Of a stretch of DNA of 64,000 bases, positions 26,426-35,357 are shown piece by piece. The notes beneath the pieces are model-generated. The model was given only the letters and a program-made list of their open reading frames with translations. It did no database searches and was not told the DNA's origin. Numbering within the stretch: position 1 is the first letter of the stretch; each line of letters opens with the position of its first letter. The DNA is from Chloroflexota bacterium. GTDB lineage: Bacteria; Chloroflexota; UBA6077; JACCZL01. The stretch is taken from positions 62,001 through 126,000 of the forward strand of contig JADZEM010000187.1 in assembly GCA_020850535.1 (NCBI GenBank), in the 5' to 3' direction. The position numbers and the translations under genes are program-made.

Positions 26426-27868
26426 TCAGCGGAGGGCGTGCGCCAGTCCCACCACCGCCTGCTCGAAGCAGGCAATCGGCGCACGAACGGTGCCCGCCCC
26501 CACCTGCCCGACGCCAGCCTGTCGATGCGCGATCCCGGTGTTGATGATCGGCTCGATGCCCGTCGCTACCACGAGCCGCACGTCGATGCCGGTCGGTGCG
26601 CCGCCGAAGTCCAGGGCCGGAATGGCGAAGTCCGGGTTGCGGGCAACCGTGATCTCCAGCATCTCGTTGCTGATCGCGATGGCGTCCCCGAAGCCTCCCG
26701 CACCGACATACGGCACCACGGCCGGCGCGGCGGCCATGCTGAACGCCCCGACGCCCACTGTCTCTGTGATCGCGGAGTCGCCGATGTCCGGGTTGCCGTC
26801 CGCTGCCGTGTAGCCGCCAAAGTACAGGCCCTTCGGCGTGTTGACGGGCGCGGTGTACCAGCGGTCGCCGGTCGCCCCGAGCCGCACGCCAAACTCGACG
26901 CCGTTCCGGCAGAGCGCCGTCGCGATGCTGCTCTCAGCGCCCGCGGCGTGCGCAGCATCCGCGATAGCCTTGCACGCGGCCATCGCAACGTTCAGGAAGA
27001 ACTGGTCGGTCTGGCCCATAAACTGCACCACCGATGCCTGCTGGTCGGCCGGCAGGCCGGCCCGCGCCAGCAGCGGCGCGACTTCTCGGAGCAGCAGCAG
27101 CGTGGCCGCGATGTTCCGCTGGTGCATCTCGTCGCCCATGGTCAGCGCGCGACCCATGATCGCCCGCAGATCGACGCCCGCTCCCTGGCGCAGCGCCGAC
27201 CCGAGCGCCGGGCCAGCCACGTCACGCAGCCAGCGCAGCCGCTCGATGACCTCAGGGCCGTTCGCTCCGAACCGCAGCACCCGTCCCACGCCCTCGTTGA
27301 AGGTGCAGAACGCCGTCCAGCCGCTCGTGCGCTCCTCCACGAAGAGCAGCGGCATCGTGCCCGAGGTGATGCCACCCATCGGCCCGACCCCGCCCGCGCG
27401 GTGACACGGCAGGAAGTCGACGCCGCCCGACGCCAGCAGCGCTTCGGCCGCCTCGGGCGTCTCGGCCCACCCTTCGTAGAGCGCCGCCCCGACAGCCGCG
27501 CCCTGCATCGGGCCGGTCATATCGGGATAGCTCAGCGGCGGCCCGGCGTGCAGCAGCACGCGATCTCGCAGCTCGGGCACCACATCGCGGGCGGGGCGCA
27601 CGTCCACCAGATAGGGGCGCGCCGCCATCAGCGCGGCGACCACACGAGCGTTGGCAGCCTCGATGCGGGCGGCTGTGGCCGGCTCCGCCAGTTGCCGCAA
27701 CGCCTCCAGCACCAGCGGCCCACCGCTCGGCGGCCGCCAGTCGACGGTCACGATGTTCGGATCCCAGGGCCGCACGGCGTCGCCAAACTGCCCGACGCCG
27801 ACATTGATGGCGCGCGGCCCCGCCGCCAGCAGGCGGCTCGCCGCGTTTGTCGTCAGATCGCCGCTCAC
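26426..27868 (-). CDS. DUF1116 protein (YlbE/AllG-like, oxamate carbamoyltransferase component)
   Basis: 480 aa. The sequence follows the DUF1116 family across its length (INVGVGQFGDAVR near the start, PCHRAGGVGPMGGITSGTMP, RNGVEFGVRLGATGDRWYTA in the middle). In E. coli the homologue works with FdrA and YlbF in oxamate carbamoyltransfer during allantoin use. GTG at 27868; its first bases overlap the stop of the FdrA-like gene (GTGA), so the pair is translationally coupled. A YlbF-like third subunit and carbamate kinase are not in the window. The function is assigned by family only. Confidence 0.87.
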   Translation of the reverse strand: MSGDLTTNAASRLLAAGPRAINVGVGQFGDAVRPWDPNIVTVDWRPPSGGPLVLEALRQLAEPATAARIEAANARVVAALMAARPYLVDVRPARDVVPELRDRVLLHAGPPLSYPDMTGPMQGAAVGAALYEGWAETPEAAEALLASGGVDFLPCHRAGGVGPMGGITSGTMPLLFVEERTSGWTAFCTFNEGVGRVLRFGANGPEVIERLRWLRDVAGPALGSALRQGAGVDLRAIMGRALTMGDEMHQRNIAATLLLLREVAPLLARAGLPADQQASVVQFMGQTDQFFLNVAMAACKAIADAAHAAGAESSIATALCRNGVEFGVRLGATGDRWYTAPVNTPKGLYFGGYTAADGNPDIGDSAITETVGVGAFSMAAAPAVVPYVGAGGFGDAIAISNEMLEITVARNPDFAIPALDFGGAPTGIDVRLVVATGIEPIINTGIAHRQAGVGQVGAGTVRAPIACFEQAVVGLAHALR

Positions 27869-29436
27869 CCCTCCACCTCCGCCAGCAGCGCGGCGACCCG
27901 CCCGGCCACCGCCGCCGCCAGGCTCGACGAACGGACCACGCGCACCCCGGCATCCTCCAGGAGCGCCCGCTGCCGACCGTACCCCTGGGCATCGTCTTCG
28001 GTGCCGCACAGCGACGCCAGGATCTCCAGCGACGCGCCGCGCGCCTGGGCCATCGCGCGAGCATCGAGCACGGCCGGCGTCAGCGCACCGGCCGGGTCGG
28101 CATGCGAGCCGGTTCCGAGGATCACGTCCAGCAGGATGAGCCCGACCTCGTCGCGCGCGGCCTCGGCGGTCAGCTCGGCGTTTCGCAGGCGTGGATCGAT
28201 CAGGGGATGCGGCCGGCCGCGCGTGTAGGCGTCGTCGCCGAGATCGAGGATGCCGTGCGGCCCGATCTTCAGCACCTCGCCCGCTCGGCTCGCGCCATCG
28301 GCCAGCGAGGCGACGCCCAGCGCCCGGCTGACGGCGGACGCAGCCTCCTGTGCCAGCGTTCCGCCGGCGAACAGCCCGCGCACGGCGCGCTGCTTCGGCA
28401 ACAGGCCCATCACGATCTGGCGGGCCACGCCCTCGGCCTCGTCGGGATCGGGGGGCGGTGGCGGAGGCTCGCCGTTCGCCAACGCCACGGCGCACCGTGC
28501 CGCGTGCTCGAGATCGACGGCAAGGGTCACCGAACGGGAGGTCGCCGCGGCGGCATCGGCCCCGCCGAGGAAGTAGACGACCGACGGCTTGCCCGTGGCG
28601 GCCAGCCGGTCGAGCACCGCGCGCTCAACGGCGGCATCGCCCGGCTTGGCGATCCCGACGAGCACCTGCGTAGCCGGGTCGACGGCCAGCGCATCGATAG
28701 CCGCGAGAAACGTTCGACCGCCCACAGCGCCGTAGAGGTCACGGCCACCCGTCCCGATCGCATGAGAGACCCCGCCCCCCAGGCGGTGGATCTGGCTGGT
28801 GATCTCTTGCAGCCCGGTCCCAGACGATCCGACGACGCCAATCGGGCCACGGCGGACGGCGTTCGCGAAGCCCAGCGGCGCTTCGCCGACGATGGCAGTC
28901 CCGCAGTCCGGCCCCATCACCAGCAGCCCGAGTTCAGCAGCCTCCTGCTTGAGCGCCACCTCGTCTGCCAGGGAGACGTTGTCGCTGAACAGGAAGACGT
29001 GCAGGCCGGCGGCCAGCGCAGCTCGGGCCTCCAGGGCGGCGTACTCGCCCGGCACGGAGATCAACGCAAGGTTGGCATCCGCTCGCGCCCGCGCAGCGGA
29101 CCGCAGCGTCCTCGGCTGGCGCGCGGTCGAACCGCCCACCCCCGCGCCGCCGGCCGATCCGCCAGCAGCGGCCAGCAGACGCTCAGCCTCGGCCAGCACC
29201 GACGCCGCGAAGGCAGCGTCGGAAACCTCAAGCCCGATGCACAGGTCGTTTGGCCCGGCCCGTGCACAGTCAGGCGTCAGGAGGCCCGTGGCGTGCATGA
29301 TCTCCAGGTTGGCCGGCGTGCCCATCATGGCCGACGCTTGCACGACGCCAGCGGTCTCGGACAGGGCGCTGCTCAACACCATCAGCGCCACGGAGTCGCG
29401 GTAAGTCTTCGCCTTCAACAGACCGATGATCGGCAC
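27865..29436 (-). CDS. fdrA: FdrA-like protein (acyl-CoA synthetase/ligase fold)
   Basis: 523 aa. Two succinyl-CoA-ligase-like halves are visible: an early segment with MMGTPANLEIM, and the active-site region VVGSSGTGLQEITSQIHRLG then GVSHAIGTGGRDL, whose His matches the phosphorylated histidine of the ligase superfamily. FdrA is a subunit of the oxamate carbamoyltransferase system in E. coli. GTG start at 29436, 7 bases after GGAG. It overlaps the DUF1116 gene. The C-terminal ligase domain (RLRNAELTAEAARDEVGLIL) appears complete. Confidence 0.87.
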   Translation of the reverse strand: MPIIGLLKAKTYRDSVALMVLSSALSETAGVVQASAMMGTPANLEIMHATGLLTPDCARAGPNDLCIGLEVSDAAFAASVLAEAERLLAAAGGSAGGAGVGGSTARQPRTLRSAARARADANLALISVPGEYAALEARAALAAGLHVFLFSDNVSLADEVALKQEAAELGLLVMGPDCGTAIVGEAPLGFANAVRRGPIGVVGSSGTGLQEITSQIHRLGGGVSHAIGTGGRDLYGAVGGRTFLAAIDALAVDPATQVLVGIAKPGDAAVERAVLDRLAATGKPSVVYFLGGADAAAATSRSVTLAVDLEHAARCAVALANGEPPPPPPDPDEAEGVARQIVMGLLPKQRAVRGLFAGGTLAQEAASAVSRALGVASLADGASRAGEVLKIGPHGILDLGDDAYTRGRPHPLIDPRLRNAELTAEAARDEVGLILLDVILGTGSHADPAGALTPAVLDARAMAQARGASLEILASLCGTEDDAQGYGRQRALLEDAGVRVVRSSSLAAAVAGRVAALLAEVEG

Positions 29437-29636
29437 GTGCGCGCTCCAGCATCATGCGGACATCGGCCCTGACATCCGGGTGGCGGGACGATACCATGCT
29501 TCGGAGGCGCTACACGAGGCGCCGCGTCCCGCCGTGTCCCAACAAGCGAACTGTACGCAGGCGCAGGGTTACCATTCTGTCACAATAGAGTCAACTGTCG
29601 GGGTGCCTCGGCGACTGACGGGGAGGTGTACGGACC

Positions 29637-32045
29637 GTGCAGCTTTCAGACCTGCTGAGACGGATGACTGCGAGCGAGCGAGCCACGCTCGTCGAGCGGC
29701 GCAACGTCCCCCCGTCCTTCCGCTCGAATGACAAGAGTCTCACCGAGGCGCTTTCCACACCATCATCGGTGATCGTCGCCTTGGCCGAGCTGGGCGTCGC
29801 CCAGATCCAGATACTTGACTGGCTGGCCACCAGACCGAACCTCCGCGCGTCCTGGTCAGACCTGCTTGCGGACCTGAAGGGGCGCGTTCCCGACGACCTC
29901 CTGCTGACCTTGCTTCAGGACCAACGGCTGATGGGGCTGCTCGACTTCAAGGCCGATGCCAGGAGCGGTTACGTCGAAACGTATCCGGCGGCCGTCGCGG
30001 TCCTGCCGTCGGCGCGGCAACGGAAGCTCATCGACCGCCTCAGGCCGCTCAACAGCGACGTCGTCGGACGGATGTGTTCGTCGGCGGGCATCCGCAATGC
30101 GCCGACGCGCAAGGACGACCGCGTCGCCGCCCTCAATGCACTTCTGACCGATCCCGACCGGTGTCGAGCGCTGGTTCGGAGCCTGTCGGCTGGGGCGCAG
30201 CAGTTGTTTGCGGAGATCGTCGAGCGGCGTTCAGCCATCACGCTGGATGAGCTGCACGGACGCTTCAAGCCGTCTGGCCACTACTACTACGGCGGAGCAT
30301 ACTGGACCGTGGATGCGATCTGGCTCGGAGCCCAGAAAAATGAGACGCCCGATCCAGTCACTGAGTTGATGCGCTGCGCCCTCCTGATTGGAGACGCACA
30401 GTACAACGCCTACTGGACCCCGACCTCATACTTCATCCCGGCCGACGTGCGCTCGGCGTTCTCGGGCGAAGGCTCGCTGGATGGAGTCGCGCTCGTGCCG
30501 CCGCGACTTGAGCCAGCCGATGTTGCCACGAGCGATAGCCCCAACATCGGGCCGTTTCTGCGTGACCTCGGCCATCTTGTCGGCTTCGTGGCGACGGGGC
30601 AATGCGAGTGGAGGCAGGATGGACAGCCGTACAAGCGCAGCCTGACCGCCCTCGGCAAGCTCATCGGCAACTCCAACGAGTCGTACCTGGCACAGCTCTG
30701 GCTCGCGGCGAACGCCAGCGGACTGCTGACCCCGGCCGGCCGGCCGGGATCGCTGGCCCAGCCACCCGTCACCGCCGCCAGACTGGGAGACGGGCCGCCG
30801 AAGCAACTGTTTCAGCGCGTCCTCATGGGACTGCTGTCGGTCAATACCGTTGTGCTGGACCGGGGCGGCCTGTACCAGCTTACGGACAGCCCGCTCGCAC
30901 GGGTGCTACTCCTCCTGAAAAGCATGCCCACCGACACCTGGGTGACCGCTGCGTCCGTCGAGGCGTGGTCGCAGTTCACCTGGCCCATCACCTTCAAGCC
31001 CGAGCTTGTGGGTCTGTCGGGGACGCCCTATCCGGTCGTCAAGAACGATCTCGGGCGGCTGGTGCTTGTGCACGGGACGACGGCCGATGGCGTTGACGCG
31101 GTCATGTTTCCGTCCGCCATGTATGCCGCCGTCGATCCGAATCCGAAGGTCTCATCGACGGCCCTCCCGCCCTGGGAGGATTCCTGGATTGTCCAGCCAG
31201 ACCGCACCATCGTCGCCCCACCCAACCTGCACATCGACGCGCTGGTCGACCTCTGGCAGATCGCCAATCTTGAGTCGAACCAGGGCGCCTCCGTGTTTCG
31301 CATCTCGGCGCAGTCGATCAGTCGCGCGCTGAACGAGGGGCTGACGCCGGCCAAGATCCGTGAGAAGCTGACCCAAGGCTCACGTGTCCCGCTGCCCGCC
31401 ACGATCGAGCGCCTGATCGACGATCAGTCGGCGCGCTACGGTCGGATCAAGGTCGGAGCGGCGTCGACGTTCGTTCAGACGGACGTGCCGGAGCTGCTCG
31501 ACGAGCTTCGAAGAAACGCCAAGCTCAAGGATCTCGCCTGGGTGGACGTCGTGCCGGGCGTCGCCTTTGTGCAGGGGAACAGCCCTGACGACGTGATCGC
31601 CGCGCTGCGAAAGGCCGGCCATCTGCCGGTGCGGGCCGAGGCCGAGAAGAAGGTCACGCCCAGTCCCGCCGGGAAGAGCGTGCTGCAAGTCATCAACAGC
31701 CGCCCGCTCGCGCCGAAGGAGATCAGGCGTTTGGTACGGCAGGCAGAACACGAAGATCGAGTGATCTACGTCACCCACAGTTCGGCTGGGAAGCAGAAGA
31801 CCGACGAGATGCTCCCCATCGATCTGCACTCGAATGAGCTCCATGCCGAACTCGTCAGCACCGGCCGAGACGTCGAAATCGACTTCCTGAAGATCCACCG
31901 CATCGAGCTTGGCGAACCTGCTTCGGAGCTCGACGATGACGAGTACGATCCCTTCGATGAGTCAGACGAAACTCGTCTGGACTTCATCCAGGCCCTGGAC
32001 ATGATGATCGGACGGCCTCGCAACGGAAAGAAGCCGCGCAGATGA
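29637..32045 (+). CDS. Helicase-associated protein, XPB/Ssl2-like N-terminal type
   Basis: 802 aa. It lacks Walker motifs and DEAD/DEVH boxes. The C-terminal half (about 520-690) matches the helicase-associated domain seen beside bacterial XPB (WIVQPDRTIVAPPNLHI, FRISAQSISRALNEGLTP, YGRIKVG). The N-terminal 450 residues are helical winged-helix-like repeats. It ends in an acidic patch and a basic tail (GRPRNGKKPRR). Its stop overlaps the XPB start by 4 bases, so both are made together; a nuclease or regulatory partner of the helicase is the likely role. GTG start at 29637 after GGGGAGG. Confidence 0.82.
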   Translation: MQLSDLLRRMTASERATLVERRNVPPSFRSNDKSLTEALSTPSSVIVALAELGVAQIQILDWLATRPNLRASWSDLLADLKGRVPDDLLLTLLQDQRLMGLLDFKADARSGYVETYPAAVAVLPSARQRKLIDRLRPLNSDVVGRMCSSAGIRNAPTRKDDRVAALNALLTDPDRCRALVRSLSAGAQQLFAEIVERRSAITLDELHGRFKPSGHYYYGGAYWTVDAIWLGAQKNETPDPVTELMRCALLIGDAQYNAYWTPTSYFIPADVRSAFSGEGSLDGVALVPPRLEPADVATSDSPNIGPFLRDLGHLVGFVATGQCEWRQDGQPYKRSLTALGKLIGNSNESYLAQLWLAANASGLLTPAGRPGSLAQPPVTAARLGDGPPKQLFQRVLMGLLSVNTVVLDRGGLYQLTDSPLARVLLLLKSMPTDTWVTAASVEAWSQFTWPITFKPELVGLSGTPYPVVKNDLGRLVLVHGTTADGVDAVMFPSAMYAAVDPNPKVSSTALPPWEDSWIVQPDRTIVAPPNLHIDALVDLWQIANLESNQGASVFRISAQSISRALNEGLTPAKIREKLTQGSRVPLPATIERLIDDQSARYGRIKVGAASTFVQTDVPELLDELRRNAKLKDLAWVDVVPGVAFVQGNSPDDVIAALRKAGHLPVRAEAEKKVTPSPAGKSVLQVINSRPLAPKEIRRLVRQAEHEDRVIYVTHSSAGKQKTDEMLPIDLHSNELHAELVSTGRDVEIDFLKIHRIELGEPASELDDDEYDPFDESDETRLDFIQALDMMIGRPRNGKKPRR

Positions 32046-33748
32046 GCATCGGGTACCGGCCGGACCGGCCACTGATCGTTCAGGCGGATCGCTCGCTGCT
32101 CCTCGAAGTAGACAATCCACTCTTCGGTGAGTGCCGGGACCGGCTGGCCGGCTTCGCAGAGCTACGCAAGAGCCCCGAGCATATCCACACCTACGCGGTC
32201 ACTCCACTCTCGTTGTGGAACGCCTGCGCGGCCGGGTTGTCCGTCGAGTCCGTCCTCGATACGCTTCAGACCTACTCGAAGTACGACATCCCTGGCAACG
32301 TCCTGGCCGACGTACGCGACCTGATGGGACGCTACGGACGGCTGCGGCTGATGCACGGTCCGGACGGTCTCACGCTGGAGACCGACGAGCCAGACATCCT
32401 CGAACAGGTGCGCCGCAACGCCCGCCTCAGCACCCACCTCGGCGAGCAGCAGGACGAGCGCCGTGCGCTGGTGCCGGTCGGCGAGCGCGGCCGGCTCAAG
32501 CAGGCGTTGCTCAAGGCCGGTCTGCCGGTCGAGGATCTGGCGGGCTACGCGGACGGTTCGCCGCTCGCCCTCGACCTGCTCGAATCGACCAACGGCCACA
32601 CGGCCAGGGGAACCGCCAGCTTCGCGCTACGCGGCTACCAGCGAGACGCCATCGACGCCTTCTGGAGCGGTGGCGGCCCGCGCGGCGGCAGCGGCGTCCT
32701 GGTGCTGCCCTGCGGTGCTGGCAAAACGCTCATCGGCCTGGGCGTGATGGCCCGCGCCCGGACCAGCACGCTGATCATGTGTACGGGCATCTCGGCCATC
32801 CGCCAGTGGCAGCGCGAGCTCCTGTCGCGGACGTCGGCCACGCCCGACATGATCGGCGAATACACCGGCGAGCGGAAGGAGATCCGCCCGATCACCCTGG
32901 CGACCTACCAGGTGATGACGGCCCGCTCGAAGGGGCAGAAGGACACCTATCCGCACCTGGACCTGTTCACCCGTGAGAACTGGGGGCTGATCGTCTACGA
33001 CGAGGTGCATCTGCTGCCGGCCCCGGTCTTCCGTATCACGGCGGAGATCCAATCGCGCCGACGGCTCGGGCTGACTGCCACGCTGATCCGCGAGGATGGC
33101 AACGAGGAAGACGTCTTCTCGCTGATCGGCCCCAAGAAGTTCGACGCCCCCTGGAAAGACCTGGAGGCCCAGGGCTGGATCGCCCCGGCTGTCTGCACCG
33201 AGGTCCGAGTGCCGATGTCGCGCGGGTTGCGAATGGAGTACGCCAGCGCGGAAACGCGCCAGCAGTACCGTGTCGCAGCCACCAATCCCGACAAGCTGCT
33301 GGCGATGCTGCACCTGCTGGAGCGGCACCGGAAGGATCACGTCCTGATCATCGGACAGTACCTCGATCAGCTCGAGACCGTCTCGGACGTGCTCAAGGCG
33401 CCCATCATCACCGGCAAGACCCCGAACCGCGCGCGAGAGAAGCTGTACGACCAGTTTCGCTCCGGCGAAGTCAGGCGGCTCGTCGTCTCGAAGGTCGCCA
33501 ACTTCGCCATCGATCTGCCCGAGGCGAACGTCGCCATCGAGCTGTCGGGCACGTTCGGGTCACGGCAGGAAGAGGCCCAGCGGCTCGGCCGGGTGCTGCG
33601 CCCGAAAGCCGACGGTGGACAGGCCTACTTCTACGCCGTGGTCAGCCACGACAGCGTCGATCAGGAGTACGCCGATCATCGCCAGTTGTTCCTGACGGAG
33701 CAGGGCTACCGCTACGAGATCGAGGACTTCACCCCGGCTCGCGCCTGA
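32042..33748 (+). CDS. DNA repair helicase XPB
   Basis: 568 aa. The N-terminal damage-recognition-like region (PLIVQADRSLLLEVDNPLF, AELRKSPEHIHTYAVTPLSL) matches mycobacterial XPB. The SF2 motor has Walker A LPCGAGKTL, Walker B DEVH in YDEVHLLPA, motif III LTATLIRED, and motif VI QRLGRVLRP. It is a 3'-5' DNA helicase of the XPB type, probably acting in nucleotide-excision or transcription-linked repair. The start overlaps the stop of the upstream partner (ATGA). Confidence 0.95.
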   Translation: MSIGYRPDRPLIVQADRSLLLEVDNPLFGECRDRLAGFAELRKSPEHIHTYAVTPLSLWNACAAGLSVESVLDTLQTYSKYDIPGNVLADVRDLMGRYGRLRLMHGPDGLTLETDEPDILEQVRRNARLSTHLGEQQDERRALVPVGERGRLKQALLKAGLPVEDLAGYADGSPLALDLLESTNGHTARGTASFALRGYQRDAIDAFWSGGGPRGGSGVLVLPCGAGKTLIGLGVMARARTSTLIMCTGISAIRQWQRELLSRTSATPDMIGEYTGERKEIRPITLATYQVMTARSKGQKDTYPHLDLFTRENWGLIVYDEVHLLPAPVFRITAEIQSRRRLGLTATLIREDGNEEDVFSLIGPKKFDAPWKDLEAQGWIAPAVCTEVRVPMSRGLRMEYASAETRQQYRVAATNPDKLLAMLHLLERHRKDHVLIIGQYLDQLETVSDVLKAPIITGKTPNRAREKLYDQFRSGEVRRLVVSKVANFAIDLPEANVAIELSGTFGSRQEEAQRLGRVLRPKADGGQAYFYAVVSHDSVDQEYADHRQLFLTEQGYRYEIEDFTPARA

Positions 33749-34033
33749 GGATCGGCGCGGGCTGCCACTGAAGGCCCCGACGCGGCTGCACGCCGATCCA
33801 CTCCAACATCTCTGCGCCCCAGGAACGATACGACGCGAGACACGTGCACCATTCCCGCGACGCTTTGGGTTATCTCTCGAACACCGTAGCTGACGGTTGC
33901 GCCACAGCCACGGCGGCCAGAACCTGAGATGCTCGATGCAGGTCAGGCGACTTCTCTCCGAAGCCCGGACCTGACGAGTCGGTCGGTCGAGCAGCAGTTC
34001 AGGTGACGGTATCGTCACACGCAGGAGGCCCCC
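33749..34033. other. Intergenic region after XPB
   Basis: 285 bases. At 33751-33800 an imperfect hairpin (GATCGGCG ... CGCCGATC) encloses CCCCGACGCGGCTGCAC, which resembles the right arm of the repeat at 23854-24068; it may be a degraded copy or a terminator. The rest shows nothing recognised until the AGGAGG ribosome-binding site at 34022. Confidence 0.45.
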
Positions 34034-35212
34034 GTGAGCGGCGCAACCGAGAGCAACGAAGATCTGGTGTCCGGACGCGTCAACCGAGCCAACCACATGA
34101 CGACCCTCTGGGTGGAGCAGCCGGACCCAGACGAGCCCGACGACTTTCAGGGCGATGCGATGTTGTTCGTCGGCGTCTCGCAGGACGTCGAAGACCCGGA
34201 CGACTGGGCGGACGACCCGGGCAAGTGGTCGCCACTCCACGCCGTCAACGGCATCGTCGGGAGCGGCTTCAGCAGGTTCGCTCCGTACGCCGCACCTGGC
34301 GGCGTCGGGGTAGTCGGGCAGGGCGGCGGGAACGCCGGCACCGGGGTGCTCGGCGTCGGCTCGGGCGCGGAGAATGGTGGTCTGGACGGCAAGGGCGGCC
34401 TGGGCGGCATCGGTGTCCATGGCATCGGCGGCGACCGCGAGCCGTCGCCCACGTTCGATCCGACGATTCCGCCGGGGCCGGGCGTCGTCGGTCAGGGCGG
34501 CCGTCAGAGCGATCCGAACACAGACCGCCTGCCGCACGCCGCCGGTGTCATCGGCGTGGCTGGCAGCCGGGGCATGCCGGTTGCCCCGTTCAGCCAGACG
34601 GCCGGCGTCGGCGTCTACGGCCAGGGAGCGGAATCCACGCTGACCATGTCGCCGGCTGGCGCGGCCGGCGGACCGCTCTTTCCAGGGCCTGGCGTGTTGG
34701 GCCGTGGCGGCGTGCCAACTCCGCGAAACGGCTCGGTAGCGGCCGGCGTCGTCGGGCTGGCCGGCGACTCGATGATCCCTTCGTTCATGCTGACCCGGGA
34801 TACCGGCGTCTACGGCGCGGCGGACGGCATCGGCACGGGCGTCGTCGGTGACGGCCCGACCGGCGTGCATGGCTACGGCGCCACGACGGCTGGCGTCCAC
34901 GGTGAGGGACGCCTTCCCGGCAGCCGGGGCGGCGTCTTCCAGGCGAATGATCCAGCCACGCCGCAGGTCACGCTGGTGCCGGCCGACGCCGGCACGGCGT
35001 TCTTCGACGGGCGCACCGTCGCGCCAACGGCGTTCGCCCCCTCGCTGGTCGCCCCGTACCTGCCACGGCGCGGCAACGACGGCGACCTGATGGCGCTCAA
35101 GGACAACCAGCGCGTCTGCACCCTCTGGTTCTGCGTGCGTGGCCAGGACGGCTCACGGCCGGCGCAGTGGGTACAGGTACTGACGGGGCCGGCCTTCGAA
35201 GGCGAGCGGTAG
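34034..35212 (+). CDS. GVxG-repeat (glycine-rich, beta-helix-like) protein
   Basis: 392 aa. No enzyme motif. Residues of roughly 85-300 contain about twelve units of the form GV[VLHYI]GxG (GVVGQGG, GVLGVGSG, GVHGIGG, GVIGVAGS, GVYGQGAE and so on) separated by short variable stretches, suggesting a parallel beta-roll or triple-helical fibre. The N-terminus is acidic (residues 25-65), and the C-terminal 90 residues form a different, non-repeat region with LYLPRRGNDGDLM-like character. There is no obvious signal peptide. GTG start 34034 follows AGGAGG by 6 bases. The function is unknown; tail-fibre, sheath or surface roles are all possible. Confidence 0.75.
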   Translation: MSGATESNEDLVSGRVNRANHMTTLWVEQPDPDEPDDFQGDAMLFVGVSQDVEDPDDWADDPGKWSPLHAVNGIVGSGFSRFAPYAAPGGVGVVGQGGGNAGTGVLGVGSGAENGGLDGKGGLGGIGVHGIGGDREPSPTFDPTIPPGPGVVGQGGRQSDPNTDRLPHAAGVIGVAGSRGMPVAPFSQTAGVGVYGQGAESTLTMSPAGAAGGPLFPGPGVLGRGGVPTPRNGSVAAGVVGLAGDSMIPSFMLTRDTGVYGAADGIGTGVVGDGPTGVHGYGATTAGVHGEGRLPGSRGGVFQANDPATPQVTLVPADAGTAFFDGRTVAPTAFAPSLVAPYLPRRGNDGDLMALKDNQRVCTLWFCVRGQDGSRPAQWVQVLTGPAFEGER

Positions 35213-35246
35213 CCGCCCCTCGTACCAGCTCAGCGGCGAAAGGCGT

Positions 35247-35272
35247 GCCTCGGTCCTGAGAGGGACCGAGGC
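35247..35272 (+). terminator. Terminator hairpin after the GVxG-repeat gene
   Basis: GCCTCGGTCC-TGAGAG-GGACCGAGGC, a perfect 10-bp stem, 35 bases after the stop, followed by the T/C-rich GCGTCTTCCTGTT. Confidence 0.75.
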
Positions 35273-35357
35273 GCGTCTTCCTGTTGGCGGTTTCGGGAAC
35301 AACCCTCAGCGATGCGTCCTCCTGGGAGTACAATCCGACACTCCTTCAGGAGGGGAC

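Noticed and set aside
26417-28228. 603-residue rightward frame opposite DUF1116/FdrA
   Set aside because: Antisense to two conserved coupled genes.
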